Both the position numbers and the translations under genes were made by a program. 53,573 nt of DNA. It comes from SXOA01 sp051004015. GTDB taxonomy: Bacteria; Planctomycetota; Planctomycetia; Pirellulales; Pirellulaceae. Location of the stretch: NCBI GenBank assembly GCA_051004015.1, contig JBPCKT010000020.1:1-53573 (forward strand), in the 5' to 3' direction. Of the stretch, positions 41,657 through 51,539 are shown one piece after another. Numbering within the stretch: position 1 is the first letter of the stretch; each line of letters begins with the position of its first letter. A model generated the notes under the pieces. The model saw only the letters and a program-made list of their open reading frames with translations. It did no database searches and was not told where the DNA came from.

Positions 41657-44569
41657 ATGAATTCCACATCACGTTGGCTCTGGACGCTACTCACTGGCAC
41701 GCTCTTCGCCGCATTGTCGCTGCCCATCCCGGCTCTGGCTCAATTTGGCGGTCGCATCCGGCCGCCGCGGCCAGGAATGGCCATGCCGGCGGTCAGGCCA
41801 CCCGTCATACAGGAGAAGCTGGAGGTGGAAGGAGGCATCGTCGTCGCCTTCCTCAATCTCGACCGCTCACCTATTGGCACGCTGGTCGAGGCCAAGCTGC
41901 GGAGCAAGAAGATCGTCAATTGGTGGCGCCGCGGGGCGACCGCCCGGCTGCTGGATGACTTGGAACTCTCCACAGCGATCGATGTTCCCCCGCCCGAAGA
42001 TGCCGGTGTTGCTCCGCTCAAGCTTCCCGATGCGCTAGTCCTTTGCCGCACCCGTATCCAGGAGAAGGACCGCATTTGTGAAATCGTCATCTGCGAACCC
42101 TCTCTGGGCCTGCGCCTGGGTGCCGTGCGTCTTCCCTTGACCAAGGAGGTCGGAGCGGACGTGGGCAAGCTCGCGGACGGAGCGGTCAAGGCACTCGGCA
42201 AGCTGGGGCAGGAAATGACCGAGCTATGGGGCGTCCCGCCGCTGCGGAGCAAGGACTTGGGCTCCAAATACGATTCGCTCCGCATGCAGCTCGCGGGGGT
42301 TGTGGAAGAAGAACTGCTCCTCCGCACGGGCGCGCAACTGGTGGAACTAGAGTATGCCTACACCATCGCCCTGGCCCGCAAACATGCCGGCATTGTCGAG
42401 CCGCTCCAGCGCGCCACGCCGATCTATCTCACCGGCCAGTACCGCAATTCGGGTGAAGGAGAAATGCGAAAGCTCGCCATCGCGCTGGAAGTCGCCGGCT
42501 CCGAAGCCGGGACGGCGGAGTCCGTTCCAGCCGCCGATTTCTCGCCTGCAGAGGCGGAAAAAGCCCTCCGAGAACGGGTCCAAGCGATTGCCAAGGAAGT
42601 TGGCGGCAGCCAGGATTTCAGCTTGAAGGAAACGGCGACCGAGATCGGCACGCTGGCGAACTTATCCAAGGAATTTCAGAAGTCCGGCGATACTGTGGGC
42701 CAGCTTGCCATCCTGGAGACCCGCCTGCTGCTCAAAGACGATTTTGAATCCATGAAGGAGACCCTGCGGCTACTGGGCAAGCGTGTCCGCTTTCATTGGG
42801 AGAAGGGGCAGGACGTTATGGCCTTCCGGCAGGTTACGGAGAAGCTTCCCGGGGGGAGCACCAGCGTGAAGAGCGTCCCCAACGAGGAGGCCGCGGCTCA
42901 AATGCAGGAAGGCTTGACGGCAATGAACCTCTATCGCCGCGGCTTGCAGCGTATCCGCGGTTACTTGAATGTTCCTCCCGTGCCATCCGCGCCTCAAACC
43001 CAGTTGATTCCGGTGGAATTGATGCTCGGGTTTCAGGGGTTGCCGCCCCGAGCGGAAACGCCCCGCTCCTACATCGCGGCGGCCCAACGTCTTTCGCGGG
43101 AACAGCGCGAGGTCGCCATGCAGCTCGTCCGGCGGGAGGCCAAGGCAGGATTTGCCAATGCCCTTTTGGTGTGGGGCGAGTCCACCGCGCAGGAGCGGAT
43201 GCAACTCGTTCTGCGACTGATTGTGGAGCTGCAAGATGAGCCGCAGGGCGAGAATCGCGCGATGACCTACGTGCTTAACGGGGTCGGCCTGCACTCCCTG
43301 AAGTCGCCGGAAGGAGAACAGTTCCTCGCTCAGTTGGCCGAGCTTCCCAATCCCGCCGTGCAAGCTGCGACGACGAAGATCAAGGAGCAAGTCGCCAAGT
43401 ATGAGATCCCTAAAGCCACGGCACCCATTCCGCCGCCGGCCGAGCCGGAGGAGAAAGATGCTGACGTCCGCTTCGTCCCGCTCAACCTTGGCTGGAAGGA
43501 CATCCCCGCCGCCCAGCCGGAGCTCAAAGCGTTTTGCGAACTCGTAGTCCCGGCTGGAAAGGACGTCGATTTGTTCTGCGGCGATGGCCAGGTGCTGCTG
43601 ATGAAGAAGAAGGGGGAGACGAAGCTGATCTTCGATGCCAAGGGGCAAGGCTATTCGTTCAAACAGACCGGTGGGTACGGAATCATGCCGGCCACGGCTT
43701 GTTACGACGGCAAATATGCCTGGCTGCCGATGATGTGTTATGGCAAGCCTTCGCGGCTGCTCGTCGTTGATGTCGAGAAGGAGAAGGTGACGGAGCTCAA
43801 GGAGGATTCCGGCCTGCCGAGCGAAATCCCGGACAAGAACTTCTCTCCCGTCCTGGCAGCCGCATCGCTGGGACCTGGCAAAGCCTTCTTGGTGGGTTCG
43901 TTCGGCAAAACCTGGTTGGGACGGGCAACTTTCGACGGCGAAAAGGGAACCGTCAAAATCATGCACGAAGCCCAAGACGCTCCCGTGCGCAATTTGCGCG
44001 ACCAGTGGCGAAACACGGCGCTCACGTTCGGCCCGGCCTATCTATTTGCACTGTCGGATCCGACGGCTGACAAGGAATCTCCGTCCAAGCGGATGATCAT
44101 CGGCCGGGCTTGCGAGGACGTAGAAGCCTTTTCGCATCCGCTGCTTGTCGATCCGGACAGCGGCAAGGTGACCGTGCTCGAGACGCGGCTGAATCCAGGC
44201 ACTGCCACCGTGATGGGCCAGCATGAAGGCTCGCTGTACTGGGTGCAAACCTCCAGCAGCAACCAGATGTTCGGGGCCGAATTCATGCGGCTCGGATTTC
44301 CGGACTTCGAGCCAACGTCTCTGGGCAAGCACCCGCTGCCGGGGAAAGGCTATCAATTCGCGTTCGGCATCGAAGACAACAGGCTGCACTTCTTCCGCGA
44401 CCAGTGGCTGACCACCGAAGCCCCCGACCAGCCGCTGCAAGTGCTCAAGGGGAATCTGCCAACGAATGAGCGCACTTCGCCGCGGCACCTCATGCGGAGC
44501 AACCACTTTGGGTGGGTTGTAATTGTCGGCAACTTCAACCGGGGGTATGCAGTGGAGTTTAAGAAGTGA
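41657..44569 (+). CDS. Large secreted protein of unknown function (970 aa)
   Basis: Not recognised. Signal peptide 1-29 (SRWLWTLLTGTLFAALSLPI, ALAQ). A short Pro/Arg/Met-rich segment follows (GGRIRPPRPGMAMPA). The middle is mixed helix and strand with a coiled region near 290-400. The C-terminal 300 residues (from about 610) look like a beta-propeller of repeated strands: DGQVLLMKKKGETKLIFDA, GKYAWLPMMCYGKPSRLLVV, GSLYWVQTSSSNQMFGAEF and LHFFRDQWLT. The following gene begins at the overlapping GTGA, so both are translated together. ATG 41657 has GAGG nearby. Confidence 0.85.
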   Translation: MNSTSRWLWTLLTGTLFAALSLPIPALAQFGGRIRPPRPGMAMPAVRPPVIQEKLEVEGGIVVAFLNLDRSPIGTLVEAKLRSKKIVNWWRRGATARLLDDLELSTAIDVPPPEDAGVAPLKLPDALVLCRTRIQEKDRICEIVICEPSLGLRLGAVRLPLTKEVGADVGKLADGAVKALGKLGQEMTELWGVPPLRSKDLGSKYDSLRMQLAGVVEEELLLRTGAQLVELEYAYTIALARKHAGIVEPLQRATPIYLTGQYRNSGEGEMRKLAIALEVAGSEAGTAESVPAADFSPAEAEKALRERVQAIAKEVGGSQDFSLKETATEIGTLANLSKEFQKSGDTVGQLAILETRLLLKDDFESMKETLRLLGKRVRFHWEKGQDVMAFRQVTEKLPGGSTSVKSVPNEEAAAQMQEGLTAMNLYRRGLQRIRGYLNVPPVPSAPQTQLIPVELMLGFQGLPPRAETPRSYIAAAQRLSREQREVAMQLVRREAKAGFANALLVWGESTAQERMQLVLRLIVELQDEPQGENRAMTYVLNGVGLHSLKSPEGEQFLAQLAELPNPAVQAATTKIKEQVAKYEIPKATAPIPPPAEPEEKDADVRFVPLNLGWKDIPAAQPELKAFCELVVPAGKDVDLFCGDGQVLLMKKKGETKLIFDAKGQGYSFKQTGGYGIMPATACYDGKYAWLPMMCYGKPSRLLVVDVEKEKVTELKEDSGLPSEIPDKNFSPVLAAASLGPGKAFLVGSFGKTWLGRATFDGEKGTVKIMHEAQDAPVRNLRDQWRNTALTFGPAYLFALSDPTADKESPSKRMIIGRACEDVEAFSHPLLVDPDSGKVTVLETRLNPGTATVMGQHEGSLYWVQTSSSNQMFGAEFMRLGFPDFEPTSLGKHPLPGKGYQFAFGIEDNRLHFFRDQWLTTEAPDQPLQVLKGNLPTNERTSPRHLMRSNHFGWVVIVGNFNRGYAVEFKK

Positions 44570-45936
44570 ACAGCCCTGGCCTCGTCCAGAAATTGCTTGA
44601 CCGCGCCCGTTTGGTGGTCGAAGATGCAAGGATGAGGACCGGAATTCATCTTATGCTTCGTGGCTGTCTGTTGCTGATGATTAGCTGGGGCGCTGCGACA
44701 GAACTGCGGCTGCCGGCGGCAGAATCTGACGACGAAGTCAAAGCCAGATATGCAGCCGCCGTGGACGCACTGCATCATCACGACTTCCGCGCGAGGCAAC
44801 AGGCGTATAAGACTCTGATGAAGGCCGGCTCAGCCGCCGTGCCGGCGATTGAGGCCGGTGCCCGCAACGGCAACCGCGAGACGCGTGACCGGGCCATTTC
44901 GCTGCTGTTGGCCGCCGCTCTATCAGGGCAACGAGACGCCGGTCAGGCGGGAGAACATGCGCTCGAGCAGCTTGTCGCGGCCAAGGATGATTCGCTGAAG
45001 CGGGCGGCCCGCACCGCTCTGGACGAATTGAAGGGGGCCAAGATCGTGCGGGCCATCGACCGGATTCATGCCCTCGGGGGTACGGTCACTTCCACTACCG
45101 GCGTGGACCTGGATATGGAAGGGCCGTTTGCGGTGCAGATTGACAACACTTGGACGGGCGGTGACGAAGGGCTGTCGCTCATCGCGGATCTGGGCAATGT
45201 CAACTGGCTGAAGTTGCAGACAGCGCCGATCACCAGTGCCGGTTTGGTTTATGTGGCTAGCCTGAAGGAGCTGGAGCAGCTCAATCTGGGCTATAGCCGC
45301 GTGACGGGGGAGGGGTTGGCTCTCCTAGAGCTGCCGAAATTGCGGCAGCTGTTGTTGCACGGTCTGGCGCTCAATGACGCCGATCTAGAGCGGCTTCCCG
45401 ATTTGCCACACTTGCAGGAACTAGCGCTCAACAACACCCTGGTGACCGACGAAGGGCTGGTCCACCTGGCCAAATTTGCCTCGATCCATAAGCTCTGGCT
45501 GGAAAACACCAAGATTACGGACAAGGGGCTTGTCCACCTGCAGCGGCTGCCGGGGCTGGAGACGCTCTACTTGAAAGACTCACATACCGCCGGCCCTGGG
45601 GTGGCCGATTTGAAATCGCTCTCCAATCTGCGATTCATTTCCTTCAAGCATGTGACACTCCGACCGGATTCGCTGAAACAAATCTCGCAGCTCACGCAAC
45701 TGGAAATCCTGGGACTCGACGACACCAACGTCACCGACGAGCAGTTGGCGGAGCTCTCGCCACTGCGAAATCTCCGCACGCTTTGGCTTTCCAAGACTCA
45801 GGTGACGGATCGCGGCATGGAGCACATACTGAAGGTGCCGTCACTGCAAAACCTCTACCTGCACGGCTCCCGAGTCACGGAAGCCGGAGCGGACAAGATC
45901 CGCGAGCAGTTACCTCGCTGCAACGTGGGACGATAG
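44566..45936 (+). CDS. HEAT/leucine-rich-repeat protein
   Basis: A 456-residue protein. HEAT-like N-terminal helices (about 60-160: HHHDFRARQQAYKTLMKAGS, AVPAIEAGARNGNRETRDRA) are followed by about nine LRR units of 23-24 residues, for example GLVYVASLKELEQLNLGYS, RVTGEGLALLELPKLRQLLL and KITDKGLVHLQRLPGLETLY. LRR arcs bind proteins; a scaffold role is inferred. GTG 44566 overlaps the upstream stop (GTGA), but ATG 44632 would put a signal-like hydrophobic segment (LMLRGCLLLMISWGA) at the N-terminus, so either start is possible. It converges on the PLP-enzyme gene one base away. Confidence 0.86.
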   Translation: MNSPGLVQKLLDRARLVVEDARMRTGIHLMLRGCLLLMISWGAATELRLPAAESDDEVKARYAAAVDALHHHDFRARQQAYKTLMKAGSAAVPAIEAGARNGNRETRDRAISLLLAAALSGQRDAGQAGEHALEQLVAAKDDSLKRAARTALDELKGAKIVRAIDRIHALGGTVTSTTGVDLDMEGPFAVQIDNTWTGGDEGLSLIADLGNVNWLKLQTAPITSAGLVYVASLKELEQLNLGYSRVTGEGLALLELPKLRQLLLHGLALNDADLERLPDLPHLQELALNNTLVTDEGLVHLAKFASIHKLWLENTKITDKGLVHLQRLPGLETLYLKDSHTAGPGVADLKSLSNLRFISFKHVTLRPDSLKQISQLTQLEILGLDDTNVTDEQLAELSPLRNLRTLWLSKTQVTDRGMEHILKVPSLQNLYLHGSRVTEAGADKIREQLPRCNVGR

Positions 45937-45937
45937 G

Positions 45938-47095
45938 CTAGATCGTCAGCGCCCGGTCCCGTGCGGCGACTTGCCATGTCCCAACTACTTGCCCCCCCTG
46001 CACCACGTACGCAAACTTGTGCAGCGCGGAAGTGGGGCAGACATGGCGGGGAATCGCAAGCAATTCATCGCCGGGTTGGAAGCGGCCTGCCTCTGAGGTT
46101 TCCAGAACCAGGTGCTCTTCGTTTTGTAGCACTGCTTTGGCATCGGGCAGATCCGGAAAGAAGAGCCGATTGCCGGCAGGGGGATCGCTGGCGACTGCTT
46201 TGTAGCCCAGGTCGAAGGTGACACGGTTCTCCGTCGGGCGGCTGATGCAGCGCGTGAGCAGCAGCGCCGCGGGAGTGAACTTCAAATCAGGAAAGGTCTC
46301 TCCATAGCCGGTGTCGTGAAAGACGATGGTGCCCGGGCTGAGTTCCAGCGAGGGATCATCGAGCTCCGCGAAGATCGGGAATGAGCCGGTTCCACCCGCC
46401 ACAATCCGCGGCACCGAGAGTCCCGCGCTGAGAAGCTCCTTACGAAAGCGAGCGGCCGGTTCATATCCGGCCAGCACCGCGGTCCGCCGTTCTTCAATGC
46501 TTTTCTGATGGTTCTGCCCGTCATAGAGATGAAAGCCACCGGCGACGAGGCCCGGCGTATCGGCAATCTGCTCGTACAATCTGCGAGCCGCTGCTCCCAC
46601 CGGGAGCCCCGTCCGATGCTGTCCGCTATCGATGTCCAACAGCACCTCAACATTTTTCCCCGCAGCGGCAAAGGCCCGGCCAAGCTCTTCCACCGGCCGC
46701 GGATGATCAGCCGTCACGGCCAGCCGCACGTCCGGGAATGCTTGCACAAACCTGACGACCCGGACGATGTTGGCCCCGACGATGTTGTACGCCAGGAAAA
46801 CGTCGTTCACACCCGCGCGGGCCAGCATCTCCGCCTCGGCCAGCGTCGCGCACTTGTGCTTGGTCACCCCGGCCGCCAGTTCCAGCTCGATGACTTCCCG
46901 CATCTTGTGCGTCTTGCAATGCGGCCGCAGCCGGGAAGTCGAGCCGGCTATCCGCACCATCTTCGCCAGGTTGGCGACAAGGATTTCGTGGAAGATGACG
47001 AAAGCCGGCGTGACAATCTCGCGGGTATCGGCGATGGCGTAGCGAGGATCCACGGGTAGGCTGCCTACGGTTAATTGGTTTTGGATTTGAGCCAC
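45938..47095 (-). CDS. D-threonine aldolase / D-serine dehydratase-like PLP enzyme
   Basis: A 385-residue fold-type III PLP protein (alanine racemase N-terminal barrel). The cofactor lysine is K61 in RPHCKTHKM, followed by LLDIDSGQHRTGL, GGTGSFPIF and FHDTGYGE. The C-terminal metal site reads RHVCPTS (H351, C353), the His-x-Cys zinc pair known from D-serine dehydratase, rather than the manganese site of D-threonine aldolase. It should act on D-amino acids with a beta-hydroxyl; the exact substrate is uncertain. GTG 47095 overlaps the upstream hydrolase gene by 25 bases; a later GTG at 47053 is possible. It is the last gene of the leftward operon. Confidence 0.88.
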   Translation of the reverse strand: MAQIQNQLTVGSLPVDPRYAIADTREIVTPAFVIFHEILVANLAKMVRIAGSTSRLRPHCKTHKMREVIELELAAGVTKHKCATLAEAEMLARAGVNDVFLAYNIVGANIVRVVRFVQAFPDVRLAVTADHPRPVEELGRAFAAAGKNVEVLLDIDSGQHRTGLPVGAAARRLYEQIADTPGLVAGGFHLYDGQNHQKSIEERRTAVLAGYEPAARFRKELLSAGLSVPRIVAGGTGSFPIFAELDDPSLELSPGTIVFHDTGYGETFPDLKFTPAALLLTRCISRPTENRVTFDLGYKAVASDPPAGNRLFFPDLPDAKAVLQNEEHLVLETSEAGRFQPGDELLAIPRHVCPTSALHKFAYVVQGGQVVGTWQVAARDRALTI

Positions 47096-48177
47096 TGGAT
47101 CGCCGCGGGAATTCCTTCCTCAATCATCGAATCGTAGTGGTCTCCAGTTGGCACAATCTTCAGCGTCACGTCGCGACCCTTCTGTTGCAGACGTGCAGCG
47201 AACGCTTCGGTTTCCTCCACATCGACATTTCCGTCATCCTCCGCATGGAACAGAAAGACAGGGCAATTCAGCCGGCTCTCGTGCGTGCTTGGGGAGCTCT
47301 GCACGACGAAATCGGCAATTCCCTGATGCGTGAAAGAAAGCGCCCGCACAGCGCCAAGGAAGCCTGGCACGTCCGTGCAAGGAGCGAACGCGATACACCC
47401 CGCCAACCGCGGCTCATGTTCGGCGAACAGAAGAGACATGGTGCCCGCCGAGCTATGTCCGGCGGAGTAAATCTGCTTGGGGTTGACCTCAGGAACCTTG
47501 GCCAGGACATATTCCAGGGCATTGCGGGCATTGACGAGGCCAGCCCGCGATTGCCGGAAGGCGTCATAAGCGAGGTCTTCACCGAGTTCGCCATCTCCAT
47601 CCAGTTCATACGCGACCACCGCAAAACCCGCTTTCGCGTAAGGGATGTGCTCCGGAACGTCGCCGTCTCCGCTGGCGTCACGGTCAGTCAGGCTCATTCC
47701 CTCCAGCAACGTGCTCCCCGCTCCGCAGATCAGAATGCACGGCAGCGACCCCGGGGCGTGCTGGCCCTCCGGCAGATAAGTCCACAAAATGCCGCCGTGC
47801 CCCGGCGGGCTGTAGGAGCCGCCTCGAGCGCCGAATGAAACCTCCTCGCGAATCACTCCCGGCTCCAGCGTCTGTCGATTGGGGCTACGCTCCGGAAACG
47901 CCGGCAGCGGAACGGTGACGACTTCGAATGGCTGGCTGGCCTGCGCCGAGGCCTTCGGCGGGCTCCCCAACCACAGAGCTCCGCCGCAGCAGACGGCAAA
48001 GAGCAACGCCCCGCCCCCTCCCAGTGTGCCCAGGATAATCAGCACCCAGTTGGGACCGCTGTTCTTGGGAGGTGGCGGTCCATACGCGCCGTAATTGACC
48101 GGAGGCCCGAAGTTCCCTTGGCCGTAATTCCCCGGCCCATAATTCGGATATTGCGGCTGCTGAAAGGGACTGCTCAT
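47071..48177 (-). CDS. Membrane-anchored alpha/beta hydrolase (dienelactone hydrolase-like)
   Basis: A 368-residue protein. A Pro/Gly/Asn/Tyr/Gln-rich head (about 1-43, QQPQYPNYGPGNYGQGNFG) and one membrane segment (about 45-71) carry a C-terminal hydrolase domain: nucleophile S242 in GHSSAG, acid region HAEDDGNVDVEE, and H in TGDHYDSM. The head resembles that of the CD225 protein at 25757. ATG 48177 is set by the start of this head; the frame runs further upstream into the thiolase gene. Seven bases separate it from the thiolase gene. The substrate is unknown; it faces either side of the membrane. Confidence 0.86.
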   Translation of the reverse strand: MSSPFQQPQYPNYGPGNYGQGNFGPPVNYGAYGPPPPKNSGPNWVLIILGTLGGGGALLFAVCCGGALWLGSPPKASAQASQPFEVVTVPLPAFPERSPNRQTLEPGVIREEVSFGARGGSYSPPGHGGILWTYLPEGQHAPGSLPCILICGAGSTLLEGMSLTDRDASGDGDVPEHIPYAKAGFAVVAYELDGDGELGEDLAYDAFRQSRAGLVNARNALEYVLAKVPEVNPKQIYSAGHSSAGTMSLLFAEHEPRLAGCIAFAPCTDVPGFLGAVRALSFTHQGIADFVVQSSPSTHESRLNCPVFLFHAEDDGNVDVEETEAFAARLQQKGRDVTLKIVPTGDHYDSMIEEGIPAAIQWLKSKTN

Positions 48178-48184
48178 GGCCCTA

Positions 48185-49345
48185 TCATTCCATGCGTTCC
48201 AGCACTGTGGCAATCCCCTGTCCAAGTCCAATGCACATCGTCGCCAGGCCGTAACGTGCGCCGCGGTCGCGCATGGCATGCACCAGCGTCGTGGAAATCC
48301 TGGCCCCACTGGCCCCCAGCGGATGGCCAATGGCAATCGCGCCCCCGCGGACGTTGACTTTCGCTGGATCCATACCAAGCATCCGGATGCAGGCCAGCGA
48401 TTGTGCCGCGAAGGCTTCGTTGAGCTCGATCAGGTCGATGTCCTTGAGCTTCAGGCCCGCGCGCGACAAAACCTTCTGAACGGCCGGCACCGGTCCCGTT
48501 CCCATGACGCTCGGCTCCACGCCGGCAACCGCGGTGGCGACTACGCGGGCCAGCGGCTTCAGGCCGAGTTGCTTCGCCTTCTCCTCCGACATTACCAACA
48601 GGGCCGCCGCCCCGTCGTTAAGCGGCGAGCTATTGCCGGCAGTCACTGTGCCGTACTTCGGCATGAAGGCCGGTTCGAGTGCGGCCAGGGCTTCCAGCGA
48701 AGTATCGGCCCGCACGCACTGATCGATCTGGGTCAGGATGCGGCTGCCATCTTCATCGCGGCCGTAGATGGGAACGATCTCTTGGGCGAAATCCCCCTTT
48801 GCGTGAGCCGCGGCGGCATTCTGGTGGCTGCGGAGGGCGAAGGCGTCTTGATCGTCGCGGGAGATGCCTTGCGTCTGCGCCAGGAATTCCGCGGTCACTC
48901 CCATCATTAGCGCCCCCTTGCTGGTTCGCTGAAAGAGCTTGGCGTTCAGGTCTAGATTGAAATCCATCGGCAGGTGTTGCATGTGCTCCAGGCCGCCGAC
49001 AATTTGCACGTCTTCATATCCAGCGGCGATCGAATGCGCTGCCTGGTTGAGCGCCTGCAGGCTGCTGCCGCAGAGGCGGTTGACGGTGGCCCCACCGGTG
49101 GTCACCGGCAGTCCGGCCATCAGGGCGATGGCTCGCGCCGCGTTAAGCCCCTGCTCCCCAGTTTGCTGCGTGTTTCCCAGCACCACGTCTTCAATCTCGG
49201 CGGGGTCAATGCCCGTGCGTTCGAGCAGGGCACGCACGCAGGCCACCGCCAGGTCGTCGCTGCGGACGTCGCGGAAGTAGCCCTTCTCCTTATGCGCCCG
49301 CCCGATGGGAGTCCGCACCGCATCGATGATGACGGCAGTCTTCAT
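48185..49345 (-). CDS. fadA: Acetyl-CoA C-acyltransferase (thiolase)
   Basis: A 386-residue thiolase that cleaves 3-ketoacyl-CoA with CoA in the last step of beta-oxidation. Acylated C92 (NRLCGSS), NEAFAAQ, H341 (GHPLGASG) and C371 (CIGLGQG) are all present. It starts 13 bases after the FadJ-like gene stops, in the same operon, the usual FadA/FadB arrangement. The symbol is by family; a biosynthetic thiolase is less likely given the neighbour. Confidence 0.94.
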   Translation of the reverse strand: MKTAVIIDAVRTPIGRAHKEKGYFRDVRSDDLAVACVRALLERTGIDPAEIEDVVLGNTQQTGEQGLNAARAIALMAGLPVTTGGATVNRLCGSSLQALNQAAHSIAAGYEDVQIVGGLEHMQHLPMDFNLDLNAKLFQRTSKGALMMGVTAEFLAQTQGISRDDQDAFALRSHQNAAAAHAKGDFAQEIVPIYGRDEDGSRILTQIDQCVRADTSLEALAALEPAFMPKYGTVTAGNSSPLNDGAAALLVMSEEKAKQLGLKPLARVVATAVAGVEPSVMGTGPVPAVQKVLSRAGLKLKDIDLIELNEAFAAQSLACIRMLGMDPAKVNVRGGAIAIGHPLGASGARISTTLVHAMRDRGARYGLATMCIGLGQGIATVLERME

Positions 49346-49358
49346 AGGTCTAAGGTAC

Positions 49359-51539
49359 TCATTTGCAGCCGTAGAACTTCTTCCCCGACTTGGCCATCTC
49401 CAGGAGCAGTGGAGGGGGATGGAACCTCTCCCCCAGGTTTTCGAGCGGCCTCAGCATTTCCACAATCTTGGCCGCTCCCAGCGTATCGGCCCAGAAGAGC
49501 AAACCGCCCTTGAACGGCGGAAAGCCGAGGCCGAAGATCAAGCCCAGGTCCACGTCGCGTACGTCGCGCACAATCTTTTCCTGAAGCACGCGGGTCGCTT
49601 CCAGCAGCATCGGCAGGAAGAGGCGGTTCGTCAGTTGCTCCGGCGTGAACTTCGTGCCGTTCTTCACATACGACTGCGCCAGGGCTTCCGCCTCCGAGTC
49701 CGGCTGGGCCTTCTTCTTTTTGTTCAAGTACGAAAAGAACCCGCTGCCAGTCTTCTGCCCCAGGCGGCCGGCTTTGACCATCGCGGGAAGAATGGGGGAG
49801 AGCATGACCCGGTCGGGATGGGCCTCCCACATCACTCGCCCCGCGAAGAGAGCCGTATCGAGCCCCACCAGGTCGTAGAGGGCAATCGGTCCCAGTGGCA
49901 TTCCGAAAGCCGTGCTGGCCCGATCAACCTCTTTCATGCTGGCCCCTTCGCCGAGGAGTTGCAACGCCTCGTTCATGTAGGGGAACAGCAGGCGGTTCAC
50001 CAGGAAACCAGGGCAATCATTAATCACAATCGGCAGCTTGCCGAGCCGCTTGGCATAGGCGACAGCAGCGGCGATTGTTTCGTCGCTGGTCTGCTTGCCG
50101 CGGATGACTTCTACCAGCTTCATCCGCCGCACGGGATTGAAGAAATGCAGGCCACAGAACTGCTCGGGGCGGGCCAGCCCTTCCGCCAGCTTGGTAATCG
50201 GAATGGTGGAAGTGTTCGACGCCAGAATCGCTTGCGGGCGAAGTTGCGGTTCCAGGCGAGCATACAACTGCTTCTTGGCGTCGACATTCTCGACGATGGC
50301 TTCCACCACCAGGTCGCAAGTCACAATCTCGGCTTCGCTGTGGCTGACGGTCAACAGCGGCCCCAGACGTAGAGCTGTTTGGGCATCTGGGCCTTTCACC
50401 TTGCGGTCGTAGGAGGCTTCTTCCAGCACGCCGCGAGCCCCTTTGGTCAGGGCTTCCTCCGCGGCGTCAGCCAGGGCCACGTGGATTTCCGCCTTGAGAT
50501 TCGCGGCGGCAATGCCTTGCCCCATAATCCCGGCACCCACGACTCCGACCGATTTGATGATCCCGGCGGAGACATCTTTGCGGTCCAGCCCCGTTTCCCG
50601 CTTGTTCCGATCCGTCAGGAAAAAGATGTTGATGAGCGCCGCATTGACCGGCGTGCCGAACAACTCGGCCATCCCTTCGGCTTCTCGAAGGAGGGCGGCT
50701 TCCGCCTTGAGGCTGCAAGTCTCCAGCATCAATTCCAGGGCTGCGACGGGAGCCGGGTAGTTGCCTTTGGTCTCCTGCGCAATGACGGCGGAACCTGTCG
50801 CACCTAGAAAGCCGAGTTCGGTCGGTTCGGTGGCAATGGGGCCGCTCCAAAGCTTGCGGTCTTTCAAATACTGGCCGGCCGTCTGCTCGTCGCGAATCAA
50901 CCGGATGGCCGCCGGCAAGAGATCCTCGGGCGGCACCCGGTCACTGGCCAGGCCCATCAAAATGGCTGCCTTGGAATCGATGGACTCGCCACTGGTGATC
51001 ATCTCCAGCGCGTTGGCAAGGCCGACAATCCGCGGCGCTCGCACGGTGCCGCCCCAACCGGGAAACAACCCCAGCTTCACCTCGGGAAAGCCGATCTCGG
51101 TCTTGGGATTGGTGGTTACGATCCGCCGGTCGCACCAGCAAGCGAGTTCGGCCCCGCCGCCGACGCAAATGCCGTCGATGGCGGCGACGGTGACAAACGG
51201 GGTTTTGGATAACAGTCCGAACAGTCCCTGCCCCGTCTTGCAAAGCGCGACGACCTGGTCCTTGGGGGCGTTCAATTGCGCCACGAACTCGCGCAGGTCC
51301 GCCCCGGCGATGAAGGTGCCGGACTTGCCGGACTGGATGACAAGTCCCGCCACGTCGGTTCGTGCTTGCAACGCCGACAGATGTTCCTGGAGCTCCGCCA
51401 GGACGGAACGCGACAAGACGTTGGCCCCTTTGCCCGGAAGGTCAAACGTCAGAAGCGCGATGTCCGGCTCAGGCCACGAAAGAGTGAAGGCTCTTTCGGC
51501 AGCAAGGAGGGGAGAAGTGCCAGCGGTGCCCGGCTTCAT
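49359..51539 (-). CDS. fadJ: Beta-oxidation multifunctional enzyme (enoyl-CoA hydratase / 3-hydroxyacyl-CoA dehydrogenase)
   Basis: A 726-residue protein. N-terminal crotonase domain (about 15-210) with SGTFIAGADLREF and the oxyanion/active-site loop CVGGGAELACWCDRRIV; NAD-binding domain with SVGVVGAGIMGQG near 333-340; and 3-hydroxyacyl-CoA dehydrogenase C-terminal domains (GLHFFNPVRRMKLVEVIRG, NDCPGFLVNRLL). It hydrates enoyl-CoA and oxidises the product to 3-ketoacyl-CoA. It is first in the operon with the thiolase. FadB and FadJ cannot be told apart reliably here. Confidence 0.95.
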   Translation of the reverse strand: MKPGTAGTSPLLAAERAFTLSWPEPDIALLTFDLPGKGANVLSRSVLAELQEHLSALQARTDVAGLVIQSGKSGTFIAGADLREFVAQLNAPKDQVVALCKTGQGLFGLLSKTPFVTVAAIDGICVGGGAELACWCDRRIVTTNPKTEIGFPEVKLGLFPGWGGTVRAPRIVGLANALEMITSGESIDSKAAILMGLASDRVPPEDLLPAAIRLIRDEQTAGQYLKDRKLWSGPIATEPTELGFLGATGSAVIAQETKGNYPAPVAALELMLETCSLKAEAALLREAEGMAELFGTPVNAALINIFFLTDRNKRETGLDRKDVSAGIIKSVGVVGAGIMGQGIAAANLKAEIHVALADAAEEALTKGARGVLEEASYDRKVKGPDAQTALRLGPLLTVSHSEAEIVTCDLVVEAIVENVDAKKQLYARLEPQLRPQAILASNTSTIPITKLAEGLARPEQFCGLHFFNPVRRMKLVEVIRGKQTSDETIAAAVAYAKRLGKLPIVINDCPGFLVNRLLFPYMNEALQLLGEGASMKEVDRASTAFGMPLGPIALYDLVGLDTALFAGRVMWEAHPDRVMLSPILPAMVKAGRLGQKTGSGFFSYLNKKKKAQPDSEAEALAQSYVKNGTKFTPEQLTNRLFLPMLLEATRVLQEKIVRDVRDVDLGLIFGLGFPPFKGGLLFWADTLGAAKIVEMLRPLENLGERFHPPPLLLEMAKSGKKFYGCK

